NCBI GenBank assembly: GCA_007693945.1
Contig: RECP01000041.1
Span: 1-39,189 of the forward strand
Source: Spirochaetaceae bacterium
GTDB taxonomy: Bacteria; Spirochaetota; Spirochaetia; DSM-27196; PWMO01
DNA length: 39,189 nucleotides
Reading direction: 5' to 3'
Below are positions 1 through 7,232 of the stretch, in pieces; position 1 is the stretch's first letter, and every line of letters begins with the position of its first letter. The translations under genes were made by a program, and so were the position numbers. Below the pieces are notes generated by a model. The model was not told the origin of the DNA, ran no database searches, and worked only from the letters and a program-made list of their open reading frames with translations.

Positions 1-118
1 TCCGCAGCCTCTGCGAGGACAAGTGAGCGGGGGTGCTCTCGAGGCAGGCGCGCAGGAGCTCCATGCCAACCGACCCCGTACGGCCAAAATGAGAATTGCT
101 GGTGATCCTCTGCGTTTG
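1..118. other. Window-edge segment without a supported gene
   Basis: All three plus-strand frames are open for part of this stretch, but none reads like a recognisable protein. One frame ends at a TGA at about position 24 and could be the last few codons of a gene cut by the window edge. I see nothing else here before the tRNA promoter. Confidence 0.3.
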
Positions 119-147
119 TTGACACATAGCGGTGCCGTTGGTATAGT
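119..147 (+). promoter_or_regulatory. Sigma-70 promoter of the tRNA gene
   Basis: A perfect -35 hexamer TTGACA (119-124) is followed after exactly 17 bases by TATAGT (142-147). Transcription would begin near 154, a few bases before the mature tRNA 5' end at 162, which is the usual arrangement for a stable RNA promoter. Confidence 0.75.
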
Positions 148-161
148 TGCACCTGTTTTGT

Positions 162-234
162 GGTGGCGTAGCTCAGTCGGTAGAGCAAGCGGCTCATATC
201 CGCTCGGTCAGGGGTTCAAATCCCTTCGCCACTA
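162..234 (+). tRNA. tRNA-Met (CAT anticodon), probably elongator
   Basis: The cloverleaf folds by hand. The seven-base acceptor GGTGGCG (162-168) pairs with CGCCACT (227-233), with one G-T wobble at the end. The D stem is GCTC/GAGC, the anticodon stem AGCGG/CCGCT with loop CTCATAT (anticodon CAT), and the T stem AGGGG/CCCTT with loop TTCAAAT. The discriminator is A234 and CCA is not encoded. The initiator hallmarks (1-72 mismatch and three G-C pairs in the anticodon stem) are absent, so this is an elongator tRNA-Met or, less likely, the tRNA-Ile whose CAT anticodon is modified to lysidine. Its last 19 bases overlap the 3' end of nrdR on the other strand. Confidence 0.93.
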
Positions 235-704
235 TTCCTGCCCTTGAGACCGGACAGCGTTTCGATCTCGCGGACAAACTCCTCGACGTTTTCAAAGTTG
301 CGGTAGACCGAGGCAAACCTGATATAGGCGACTCGGTCGAGATCGTACAGCTTGGTCAGAACCATTTCTCCGATCTCGGTGGAACTGATCTCGTGGCTCG
401 TACGGCCGAGCAACATCGCGCTTTCTTCCAGTTCGTCGAGCACGTTTTCGATGTCCATCTGTGCGACCGGCCGCTTACGCAGAGCCTGCTGGATACCCTT
501 CTCGAGCTTCTCCCGGTCGAACGGCTCCCGCCGTGCGTCGCTCTTCTTGATCACCATCAGAGGCTTCTCTTCAATGCGCTCGTACGATGTGAAGCGATAG
601 CTGCAGTTGAGACACTCGCGGCGGCGGCGGATACTGCCACCGTTGGCCAGGGCCCGAGACTCTATGACGCGATCTTCGAGGCTTTTACAGCGGGGACAAC
701 GCAT
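216..704 (-). CDS. nrdR: Transcriptional repressor NrdR
   Basis: This is the 162-residue regulator that represses ribonucleotide reductase genes in response to ATP/dATP. The N-terminus is a zinc ribbon with two Cys pairs (CPRC at residues 3-6, CLNC in the early 30s) followed by basic residues, and the rest is an ATP-cone domain. Length and order match the family. I chose the ATG at 704, which gives the canonical MRCPRC start; an upstream in-frame TTG at 725 adds seven untypical residues. The gene converges on tRNA-Met and its last codons (216-234) are antisense to the tRNA 3' end. It is divergent from the esterase gene with only a short gap. No reductase gene or clear NrdR box is visible in the window. 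Confidence 0.93.
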   Translation of the reverse strand: MRCPRCKSLEDRVIESRALANGGSIRRRRECLNCSYRFTSYERIEEKPLMVIKKSDARREPFDREKLEKGIQQALRKRPVAQMDIENVLDELEESAMLLGRTSHEISSTEIGEMVLTKLYDLDRVAYIRFASVYRNFENVEEFVREIETLSGLKGRNSGEGI

Positions 705-745
705 GGTAAGAGTATAGCGCAGCAAACCGTTTTATGGGAGCAGTG

Positions 746-1420
746 ATGTCTCGCGATACACGCGTACAGTCGATCAGATGGGGTAGTAGTGACAGCGAGC
801 GGGCGGTTGTCGTGCTGCACGGCTTCGGCGCCGACGCCGACGATCTGGTGCCGTTGGGCCGTACGCTCGATCCTTCCGGCAGGCTGGACTGGCACTTCGT
901 CCGCGCTCCGCTCGCCCTGCAGTACGGGGACGTTGCCTGCGGGCGTGCCTGGTTTCCCGATACCGCGCAGGAGATGATGCTGGCGATGCAGGGCAGTTAC
1001 TTCCAGAATCTGGCGCAGCTCGACCCTCCCGGCCTGCAGCGTTCCGCGCAGCAAGTGCTCGAGTACATCGATCGGCACGATCTGGTGCACAGAACCCTGT
1101 TTGTAGGCGGCTTCAGCCAGGGCGCAATGGTGGCGCTTGAGTGCGTGCTGCAGGCCGCGCAACCACCGGCCGGCCTGTTTCTGCTGTCCGGCGGGCTGAT
1201 CGCCGCCGCGCGAACCGCGCGTCAAGCGCGCGCCGGGACAGGCTGCCGCTTTGTGCAGAGCCATGGCACCACTGATCCGATCCTGGCCTATTCATCGGCC
1301 AGGGCGCTCTACGATATGCTGCGCGATGCGGGATGGCGCGGTGACTTCATACGCTTTGACGGTGATCACACGGTACCCGATCAGGTCACCGGACCGCTGG
1401 GTGTGCTGTTAGCCGGCTAA
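746..1420 (+). CDS. Alpha/beta-hydrolase, phospholipase/carboxylesterase family
   Basis: This is a 224-residue cytoplasmic serine hydrolase of the small YpfH-type esterase family. The N-terminal strand VVVLHGFGADADD forms the oxyanion region. The nucleophile lies in GFSQGAM, the acid in TTDPI and the base in GDHTVP, so a complete Ser-Asp-His triad is present in the expected order. I chose the ATG at 746 because GGGAG sits just upstream; the ATG at 734 lacks a ribosome site. The natural substrate cannot be read from the sequence. The last 12 bases overlap convergently with ridA. Confidence 0.85.
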   Translation: MSRDTRVQSIRWGSSDSERAVVVLHGFGADADDLVPLGRTLDPSGRLDWHFVRAPLALQYGDVACGRAWFPDTAQEMMLAMQGSYFQNLAQLDPPGLQRSAQQVLEYIDRHDLVHRTLFVGGFSQGAMVALECVLQAAQPPAGLFLLSGGLIAAARTARQARAGTGCRFVQSHGTTDPILAYSSARALYDMLRDAGWRGDFIRFDGDHTVPDQVTGPLGVLLAG

Positions 1421-1798
1421 CGCTATTGCCTCGACTTCGACCGCGGCGGCCTTGGGAAGAGCCGCGACCTGGACGCACGAACGCGCGGGGTAGGGGCTGC
1501 TCAGATGTCGCTCGAATACCGCGTTCACCGCCGGGAAGTCCGCCATGTCGGTGATAAAGCAGGTGAACTTCACCACCCGTTCAAAACTGGAGCCGGCGGC
1601 CTCCAGAACCGCTTTGAGATTCTGCATTACCTGCTCGGCCTGCCGCTCCACGCTGCCGGATACGATGCTTCCGGAAGCCGGTTCCAGCGGAATCTGCCCG
1701 GAAGTGAATACCATCTCGCCGGCGCGAATGGCCTGTGAATAGGGTCCGATGGCCGCCGGCGCCGACCGGGTTGCTATTTCTTCTCGTGTGTAAGCCAT
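1409..1798 (-). CDS. ridA: RidA family enamine/imine deaminase
   Basis: This 129-residue protein is a YjgF/YER057c/UK114 family member. RidA hydrolyses reactive enamines and imines such as 2-aminoacrylate, released by PLP enzymes, to keto acid and ammonia. Family features visible are GPYSQAIRAGEMVFTSGQIP near the N-terminus, the Arg-containing P.RSCVQVAALPKAA segment that binds the carboxylate, and the terminal VEVEAIA strand. A strong AGGAG precedes the ATG at 1798. It is the third gene downstream of a PLP C-S lyase and a YheO-type regulator on the same strand, which fits clean-up of the 2-aminoacrylate made by that lyase. Confidence 0.93.
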   Translation of the reverse strand: MAYTREEIATRSAPAAIGPYSQAIRAGEMVFTSGQIPLEPASGSIVSGSVERQAEQVMQNLKAVLEAAGSSFERVVKFTCFITDMADFPAVNAVFERHLSSPYPARSCVQVAALPKAAAVEVEAIALAG

Positions 1799-1840
1799 GA
1801 TGTTCTCCTTGCGTGCGTCGAGTCCTGGATCGTCAGCCGT

Positions 1841-2584
1841 TCAGACGCGAGCCTCTCTGATGTAGTTGTAGACAGTATAGCGGGAAACCCCGAGTTCTTT
1901 GGCAACGATGTCTACCGCACCCTTGACGTCAAAAATCCCCTGTTCCAGCAGTTCGCCGACCACTGCCTTGTTCTTCATCTGGTGCGGTATCTCGCGCCTG
2001 GCGGTGATCTGGGAGATTGCGGTGTCGAGCGACCGGCGCACCAGCTCTTCGGTGCTCATGACAAAATGCTCGGGAGAGTCGTCCTGCCGTTCCTCGCCGG
2101 CCGAAGGCAGGTAGTTCTGCAGAACGTCAAACAGCGGGGCGGAAAGATTGACGTTGATGCACAGCATGCCGATTGGCCTGGTTCCATTACGGATCAGCGC
2201 GGTTACCGAACGCAGTGTCTTGCCGTCGTTGGTCCGGCTGTAGTAACTGCCGATGACGTCGTTCTGGGCGTTCTCGGTATTCTTCAGTACTTTGATTCCC
2301 AGGTCGGTCATGGGCGAGCCGACACTGCGTCCGGTTACCGCGCCGTTGCGGATCTTTATAATCGAATGGCTGAGATCCTCCAGCGAGTGAACCAGCACCT
2401 CGCAATGAGCGCCGAACAGAGTCGCGATCGCGTCGACCACCGGCTCCAGTGACGCCAGGATCGAGCGATCGGCTGCCGTCAGCCTGACGCTGGCGAACCT
2501 TGCCTGCTTGAGCGCGGCGCCGTCGATTTCTTCCAGCACCAGTGAATCCTTTGCTTTCACGCCCACTTCTCCCGGTTTCAGCAT
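1841..2584 (-). CDS. YheO/DauR-type transcriptional regulator (PAS-like plus HTH)
   Basis: The protein has 247 residues from the ATG at 2584. Residues of about 45-160 match the YheO-type PAS-like sensor domain, including the HCEVLVHSLEDLSHSIIKIRNG segment and TGRSVGSPMTDLG. The last 60 residues form the DauR-type helix-turn-helix ending in AKELGVSRYTVYNYIREAR. Relatives such as DauR control amino acid catabolic genes. The ATG follows the lyase stop codon by 12 bases but has no clear ribosome site; an in-frame GTG at 2557 lies behind GGGAG and is an alternative start. Position between patB and ridA suggests it controls this operon, perhaps through the palindrome at 3878-3887; that target is inferred. 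Confidence 0.85.
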   Translation of the reverse strand: MLKPGEVGVKAKDSLVLEEIDGAALKQARFASVRLTAADRSILASLEPVVDAIATLFGAHCEVLVHSLEDLSHSIIKIRNGAVTGRSVGSPMTDLGIKVLKNTENAQNDVIGSYYSRTNDGKTLRSVTALIRNGTRPIGMLCINVNLSAPLFDVLQNYLPSAGEERQDDSPEHFVMSTEELVRRSLDTAISQITARREIPHQMKNKAVVGELLEQGIFDVKGAVDIVAKELGVSRYTVYNYIREARV

Positions 2585-2596
2585 TGTATCACAGTA

Positions 2597-3784
2597 TCAT
2601 AAGACGGCCGCAATCCGCGACAGGCCTTCGGCGACCATTGAACGCGGGCAGCCGATATTGAGCCTCATATGCTGATCACCGCCGGGACCGAAACTGAGCC
2701 CGTCGTTCAGACCGACGCGGGCGCCGCAGAAGATGGTTTCGCGCAGCTCCTGCTGCGTCATCCCCAGGCGCGAGAAATCCAGCCACATCAGGAACGTTCC
2801 CTGGGGCTGCGTGGCGCTGACCTGCGGGATATGCTCGCGCAGCCGGCGGTACGTGTAGTCGATGTTGTTCCCCAGATAGTCGAGTGCCTGATCGAGCCAC
2901 GCACCGCCGTCCCGGTAGGCTGCTTCAGCCGCGGCGATCGCAAACACGTTGGCGGTGTAGAGACCGAAGACTCGCTCCTGTGCCTGGTCGAATGCCGTGC
3001 GCAGGCGCGCGTTGGGTGTGATGATCACAGACGCCTTGAGCCCGGCGATATTGAAGGTCTTGCTCGGCGCAATTCCGGTGATTGTGCGCTCAGCCACCTC
3101 CGGTCCCAGCGACGCGAACGGTACGTGCTGATACCCCTGGTAGACCAGGTCACCGTGAATTTCGTCGGAAAACACCAGCAGGTCGTGCCGCAGGGCAATA
3201 TCCGCCAGGCGCTCCAACTCGTCGCGGCGCCAGACGCGGCCAACCGGATTGTGCGGGCTGCAGAGCAGCAGCAGTCGCGTGCGATCATCGATAACGCGCT
3301 CCAGCTGTTCGAAATCCATGCGGTATTCGCCGTCGCACAGCACCAGCTGGTTGTTGGATACCTGCCGTCCGTTGTTGATCACCGACGCGAAGAACGGCGG
3401 ATAGACCGGTGACTGCACGATGATCCTGTCGCCCGGAGCGGTGAAGGTCTGGATGGCCACGTTCATCCCGGTAATGACTCCCGGTGAATAGGAGAGCCAC
3501 CGCGGCTCGAGCTCCCATCTGTGTCGAGCGGCCACCCAGTTCACGATTGCCTCGTAGTAACCGTCCGTCATCTCCGAATAGCCGTAGACGCCATGACCGG
3601 CGGCGCGCAGCACCGCTTCCATGACCTCGGGGGGAGCCTGAAAGTCCATGTCGGCGACCCACATCGGCAGCATGTCTTCAGCCCCGTCACAGCAGGTGCA
3701 GAAATCCCATTTGACCGAATTGGTGCGTTTGCGGTCAATCAGCGTGTCGAAATCGTATTTGCGTCTTGTGGTCACAGTCTCCAT
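2597..3784 (-). CDS. patB: PLP-dependent C-S lyase, MalY/PatB family
   Basis: The 395-residue fold-type I PLP enzyme belongs to the MalY/PatB cystathionine beta-lyase branch. It would cleave cystathionine or cysteine-type substrates to a thiol, pyruvate and ammonia through 2-aminoacrylate. Visible family motifs are MLPMWVADMDF near residue 40, SPHNPVGRVW, VFSDEIHGDL (the Asp that contacts the PLP nitrogen) and SKTFNIAGLK, which holds the Schiff-base lysine. The C-terminal RLNIGCPR contains the carboxylate-binding Arg. I use the ATG at 3784; a GTG at 3790 is possible. It leads an operon with the YheO-type regulator and RidA. Exact substrate (cystathionine, cysteine, D-amino acid) is not determined. 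Confidence 0.9.
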   Translation of the reverse strand: METVTTRRKYDFDTLIDRKRTNSVKWDFCTCCDGAEDMLPMWVADMDFQAPPEVMEAVLRAAGHGVYGYSEMTDGYYEAIVNWVAARHRWELEPRWLSYSPGVITGMNVAIQTFTAPGDRIIVQSPVYPPFFASVINNGRQVSNNQLVLCDGEYRMDFEQLERVIDDRTRLLLLCSPHNPVGRVWRRDELERLADIALRHDLLVFSDEIHGDLVYQGYQHVPFASLGPEVAERTITGIAPSKTFNIAGLKASVIITPNARLRTAFDQAQERVFGLYTANVFAIAAAEAAYRDGGAWLDQALDYLGNNIDYTYRRLREHIPQVSATQPQGTFLMWLDFSRLGMTQQELRETIFCGARVGLNDGLSFGPGGDQHMRLNIGCPRSMVAEGLSRIAAVL

Positions 3785-3856
3785 CCCCACGGCCGTATCT
3801 ACGGCGATGCCGTCAGACGGCCGGCGTCATCAGCATTATAGGCGGGTCTTACAAAA

Positions 3857-3898
3857 AGTCAACAACTATTACACAAGTGTTGCAACAATTACTTGACA
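3857..3898. promoter_or_regulatory. AT-rich divergent control region with inverted repeats
   Basis: Between patB (minus strand) and the binding-protein gene (plus strand) lies an AT-rich island in a GC-rich setting. It contains a perfect 10-bp palindrome TGTTGCAACA (3878-3887), flanked by GTCAA (3858-3862) and TTGAC (3893-3897) as an outer inverted pair. The outer right arm is the -35 box of the rightward promoter. It is a good candidate operator for the YheO-type regulator or for the transporter regulator. Binding is inferred. Confidence 0.5.
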
Positions 3899-3922
3899 AA
3901 CGCTTCTGATTGCGTCCATACT
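3893..3922 (+). promoter_or_regulatory. Promoter P1 of the HAAT binding-protein gene
   Basis: TTGACA (3893-3898) is a perfect -35. CATACT (3917-3922) is the best -10, with an 18-base spacer. The flanking bases CTTGACAA and TGCGTCCATACT recur almost unchanged upstream of livH (6216-6246), so the two transcription units probably answer to the same control. Confidence 0.6.
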
Positions 3923-3988
3923 TCGCCTGAATCAGTTTCCGCCGTAGAGCGGAGACAAGCTTCTACTGAGAATAATCAGGGGGTAAAT

Positions 3989-5149
3989 ATGGCGAAGCGC
4001 ATAGTTGTAGGGTTGCTTGTTCTGGTGGCTGCGGCCGGCGGGGCTTTTGCGGCCGGTCAGGGTGAGCGGGCAGCCGCTACTGACGGTGATATTCACATTG
4101 CTTTGAGTGCGCCTATCACCGGAGACTGGTCCGAGTATGGAATTGGATTCGACCGATCGGCGAGAATGGCCATTGACCAGATCAACGCCGATGGCGGAGT
4201 GCTCGGCGGCCGGAAGTTCCGGCTTTCCGTCGGCGATACCGAGGGCAATCCCCAGATGGGAACAACGCTGGCCCAGCGATTCACCGCTGATCGCACGATT
4301 GTCGCCCAGATTGGTCCGTTTGCGAGCAGTACTGCGATGGCATCTCAGCCGATTTTCGACGCTGAGGGCATGGTACAGCTCTCACCGACAGCCAGTCACG
4401 CTGACTTTGCCGGAGGATCGCGGTGGAGTTTCGGGATAGTCGGTACGCAGGCGGGAGAAGGTCCGTTCAACGCCCGTTTCGCCTACGAGCATCTCGGCCT
4501 GCGCAGAGTGGCGGTCTTGCACCTCAACAACGATTTCGGAATTGACTCCGCCTACTATTTCTCAAAAGCCTTTGAGGAACTGGGCGGTGAGATCGTGGAA
4601 ACCGACTTCTACTTTGACGGTGAGCGGGATTTCACGGCGGTTCTGACCAAGCTGTCGCGTACCAACGCTGATGGACTCTACATCGTCTCGTTCTACAACG
4701 ATGGGGCCGCGATCAACCTGCAGCGCCAGCGGCTCGGTTGGGACGTTCAAGTGCTTGGCACCGGTTCGCTGTACAACGAGCAGCTCATCGCGCTGGGTGG
4801 TGATTCCGTAGAGGGCGTCTGCACCGCGACGGTGTTCTACGCGGACGACCCGGATCCCAGAGTGCGACGGTATGTCGAAGAGTTCCGCAGCCGGTACGGG
4901 GTTACGCCGAGTTTCCATGCGGCGGTTGCGTACGACGCGATGATGCTTTTGGCGGATGCAATTGAGCGAGCCGGTTCGACCGATCGTGCGGCCATCCGGG
5001 ACGCGCTGGCTGAGACCGTGGACTTCGAAGCTGTAGCCGGAAACGTTACCTTCACTCCCGAAGGCGATGCGGTCAAGAGCTACCGCAGGCTCGTGATATA
5101 CAACGGCGAGTTCCGTCTGTTTGACGAGGTTGGTCTGCCGCGGCGATAG
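3989..5149 (+). CDS. HAAT-type ABC transporter substrate-binding protein (LivK-like)
   Basis: This 386-residue secreted protein has the type I periplasmic-binding fold of leucine/amide-type importers. It starts at ATG 3989 behind CAGGGGG. Residues 1-24 form a signal peptide (basic MAKR, then a Leu/Val/Ala core, ending near AFA) with no lipobox Cys. IHIALSAPITGDWSEYGIGF and the following GGRKFRLSVGDTEGNPQMG are typical of the family N-terminal lobe. The ligand cannot be told from sequence; the family covers branched-chain amino acids, amides, urea and aromatic or short-chain acids. It is separated from its permeases by a UroD-like gene, unusual for a plain amino acid importer, so the ligand may be the substrate of the neighbouring enzymes. 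Confidence 0.88.
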   Translation: MAKRIVVGLLVLVAAAGGAFAAGQGERAAATDGDIHIALSAPITGDWSEYGIGFDRSARMAIDQINADGGVLGGRKFRLSVGDTEGNPQMGTTLAQRFTADRTIVAQIGPFASSTAMASQPIFDAEGMVQLSPTASHADFAGGSRWSFGIVGTQAGEGPFNARFAYEHLGLRRVAVLHLNNDFGIDSAYYFSKAFEELGGEIVETDFYFDGERDFTAVLTKLSRTNADGLYIVSFYNDGAAINLQRQRLGWDVQVLGTGSLYNEQLIALGGDSVEGVCTATVFYADDPDPRVRRYVEEFRSRYGVTPSFHAAVAYDAMMLLADAIERAGSTDRAAIRDALAETVDFEAVAGNVTFTPEGDAVKSYRRLVIYNGEFRLFDEVGLPRR

Positions 5150-5175
5150 TCACGGCGTCGGCCTCTTGTTCAGAT

Positions 5176-5197
5176 CCCTGAAGAGACCCTGAAGAGA
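5176..5197 (+). repeat. Perfect tandem 11-bp duplication
   Basis: CCCTGAAGAGA occurs twice back to back (5176-5186 and 5187-5197) in the gap between the binding-protein gene and uroD-like gene 1, just upstream of the strong hairpin. It may be a recent slippage product. Confidence 0.7.
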
Positions 5198-5201
5198 CAG
5201 T

Positions 5202-5231
5202 GGGATCTCAGCCCGGTGCGGCTGAGATCCC
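5202..5231 (+). promoter_or_regulatory. Strong RNA hairpin between binding-protein gene and UroD-like gene 1
   Basis: A perfect 12-bp stem GGGATCTCAGCC/GGCTGAGATCCC encloses a six-base loop (5214-5219). No T-run follows, so it is not a classic terminator. Such hairpins after binding-protein genes often protect the upstream mRNA and lower downstream expression, which would fit the high demand for a binding protein. Function here is inferred. Confidence 0.7.
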
Positions 5232-5273
5232 GTCACGTCCGAACAGCCGTCGCAGGCCGGAGGAAGGCAGCCC

Positions 5274-6200
5274 GTGACCAAGAGAGAGAGGTTTACAACA
5301 GCTATCGCCGGTGGAGAAACCGACCGGGTGCCCTTTGGTGCATGGATGCACAGCACAGTACACCACAAGACGCCGCAGCGGTTTGCACAGTTTACGCTCG
5401 ATTTCCACCGCACGTACGATCCTGATTTTGTGAAGGTCATGTACGATTGGAACTACGATACGCCGGTCAATTTTCAGTTTGTCCAGGAGCCGAGCGTCTG
5501 GCAGGAGCTGGAAGAGTTTGACCCGACGATCGGTGCGTTTGGCCGGCAGGTAGAGGCCCTCAAGATCATCAGAGACTCCGTGGGCCCCGACGTTCCGCTG
5601 ATTCAGACCGTATTCTCGCCGTTTCACGTTGCCTATCGGCTGGCGCATCGGCGAGTGCTTCAGGATCTTCGGGATGATCCGCAACTGGTGCTGGACGGTA
5701 TGCGTGTGATCGCCCACAATTACATTCGGTTCGGGGAGCTATGCAGACGGGAAGCCGGTGTGGACGGGTTCTTCTTCGGTGCGTGGGGGTGTGAGTCGGG
5801 CTGGCTCTCCCGGGCGGACTACACCGATCTGGTGATGCCCCTCGACAGGATGGTGATCGATACGCTGCGTGCAGCCGAAATCGTTGTGTTGCATATCCAC
5901 GGCGAAGAAGGTTCCTATTTTGAACTACTCGAGCACTACCCGTGTGACGCGATAAGCTGGGAAGACCGTTTGTCCGGTCCGTCAGTTGCGGAAGCGCGCA
6001 CCAAAACGGAAAAATGCCTCATGGGCGGGATCAACCACGTGGCGGCGGTCACCGCCGGCGCCGAAGCGCTGCAGCGTGAGGCCCGGGAGGCGATAACCGC
6101 CTCCGGCGGTGTAAAGTTTGTGCTGGCGCCCGGCTGCACGTTCTTCAATCAAACACCTCAGCAGAATATACTGGCGCTCAAGCAAGCGGTCGGCGGGTGA
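5274..6200 (+). CDS. UroD/MtaA-superfamily protein, paralog 1
   Basis: The 308-residue protein has the TIM-barrel pattern of the uroporphyrinogen decarboxylase/methyltransferase superfamily. It starts at GTG 5274 behind GGAGGAAGG. It lacks the RQAGR substrate loop of true HemE near the N-terminus; in its place is W24-x-H26. It keeps LHIHG (H207, H209) and APGC (C288), positions that correspond to the Zn ligands H-x-C...C of MtaA/MtbA methyltransferases. A metal-dependent group-transfer or cleavage reaction is therefore more likely than haem synthesis. No corrinoid protein is encoded nearby. It sits between the binding protein and the permease genes. The true reaction is unknown. Confidence 0.75.
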   Translation: MTKRERFTTAIAGGETDRVPFGAWMHSTVHHKTPQRFAQFTLDFHRTYDPDFVKVMYDWNYDTPVNFQFVQEPSVWQELEEFDPTIGAFGRQVEALKIIRDSVGPDVPLIQTVFSPFHVAYRLAHRRVLQDLRDDPQLVLDGMRVIAHNYIRFGELCRREAGVDGFFFGAWGCESGWLSRADYTDLVMPLDRMVIDTLRAAEIVVLHIHGEEGSYFELLEHYPCDAISWEDRLSGPSVAEARTKTEKCLMGGINHVAAVTAGAEALQREAREAITASGGVKFVLAPGCTFFNQTPQQNILALKQAVGG

Positions 6201-6216
6201 TGCGCGACGTGGATGC

Positions 6217-6246
6217 TTGACAACCGTTTTCTCGTGCGTTCATACT
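6217..6246 (+). promoter_or_regulatory. Promoter P2 of the livHMGF-uroD-kinase unit
   Basis: TTGACA (6217-6222) and CATACT (6241-6246) with an 18-base spacer. The element matches P1 at CTTGACAA and at TGCGTyCATACT, while the middle of the spacer differs. Conservation beyond the hexamers suggests a shared activator or repressor contact. Confidence 0.6.
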
Positions 6247-6286
6247 CCGTCGCGTCGTGGCTTGTGTGATCGATGGAGCCCGCGTT

Positions 6287-6312
6287 CGTGATGCGGCGTG
6301 CAGCCGATCACG
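6287..6312 (+). promoter_or_regulatory. Leader hairpin upstream of livH
   Basis: CGTGAT (6287-6292) pairs with ATCACG (6307-6312) and the inner CGGC pairs with GCCG, with a single bulged G and a five-base loop. It lies in the predicted 5' leader between P2 and the livH ribosome site. There is no T-run. A regulatory or stabilising role is possible but unproven. Confidence 0.5.
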
Positions 6313-6351
6313 CTGTAGAATCAACCTCTGGTGCGTGGAAGGGGAGCATTC

Positions 6352-7221
6352 GTGTTATTCGTACAACAGCTGATTAACGGCATCGCGCAGGGCAGTCTGT
6401 TCGCCCTGCTTGCCATTTCGTTTGCGATTGTGTACGGGGTCATGCGGCTGGTGAACTTTGCCACCGGTTCACTGTACATGATCGGAGCGTTCTCCGGCTT
6501 CTTCATCGTGCGCTACGTGGTACGCGATGTCTTTGTGGCCATCTTTGCCGGCGCGGTGGCAGGCTATATTGTGGCGTTTGTGCTCGAGAAGCTTGCCTTC
6601 AAAGCGCTGCGGGGAGTTGCGCGGATCGCTTCTCTGATCTGCACGATCGGCTTCTCGGTGTTCCTGAACGAACTTGCCGCGGTCCTGTTTGGCTCGGAGG
6701 TGAAGTCCATGCCGGCGTTTTACGGGCAGACAGCGTTCAGAATCACGGGCGTGGCCGTCAGTTGGCTGCAGGTGGTCATGGTTGCAACCGCGGCTACGGT
6801 CTTGATAATCCTGCAGCTGTTCATCTACAAGACCAAGATGGGTCTCGCGATTCGCACCGTGTCGCTCGATTACCGGACTGCCGCGCTGATGGGGATCAAT
6901 GTTGATCGCACGATCTCAATAGCGTTCTCCATCGCCGGTGCGATGGCGGGAATTGCCGGGGTGCTCGCCGCGGTGTACTACAACGCAGTGGCGTTCAATA
7001 TGGGTAATCTGCCGGGACTGAAGTCGTTCAGCGCGGCGGTCTTTGGTGGTCTTACGTCGATTCCAGGAGCAATAGTGGGCGGATATCTGCTCGGTATTAT
7101 CGAGAACTTCGGCGTTCAGATTATCTCGACGGGCTACCGGGACATTATCGGGTTCATTGTCCTGGTAGCGTTTCTTCTGTTTCGACCGCGGGGCATCCTC
7201 GGGCGAAAGACCAGCATGTAG
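6352..7221 (+). CDS. livH: HAAT-type ABC transporter permease, LivH-like
   Basis: The 289-residue inner-membrane permease starts at GTG 6352, which has AGGGGAG upstream; a GTG at 6331 lacks a site. The opening FVQQLINGIAQGSLFALLAISFAIVYGVMRLVNFATGSLYMIGAF is the LivH signature. About eight hydrophobic helices follow, and the cytoplasmic loop with MGIN and the ISIAFSIAGAMAGIAGVL helix are present. It pairs with LivM to form the pore. First gene of a tight run with livM, livG and livF. Confidence 0.92.
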   Translation: MLFVQQLINGIAQGSLFALLAISFAIVYGVMRLVNFATGSLYMIGAFSGFFIVRYVVRDVFVAIFAGAVAGYIVAFVLEKLAFKALRGVARIASLICTIGFSVFLNELAAVLFGSEVKSMPAFYGQTAFRITGVAVSWLQVVMVATAATVLIILQLFIYKTKMGLAIRTVSLDYRTAALMGINVDRTISIAFSIAGAMAGIAGVLAAVYYNAVAFNMGNLPGLKSFSAAVFGGLTSIPGAIVGGYLLGIIENFGVQIISTGYRDIIGFIVLVAFLLFRPRGILGRKTSM

Positions 7222-7232
7222 GGACTCAGATC

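Noticed and set aside
162..234. Initiator tRNA-fMet
   Set aside because: The 1-72 pair is a G-T wobble and the anticodon stem lacks the three consecutive G-C pairs of initiators.
147..746. Plus-strand open frame of 199 codons over the tRNA and nrdR
   Set aside because: It reads through the tRNA and antisense to nrdR, and shows no domain.
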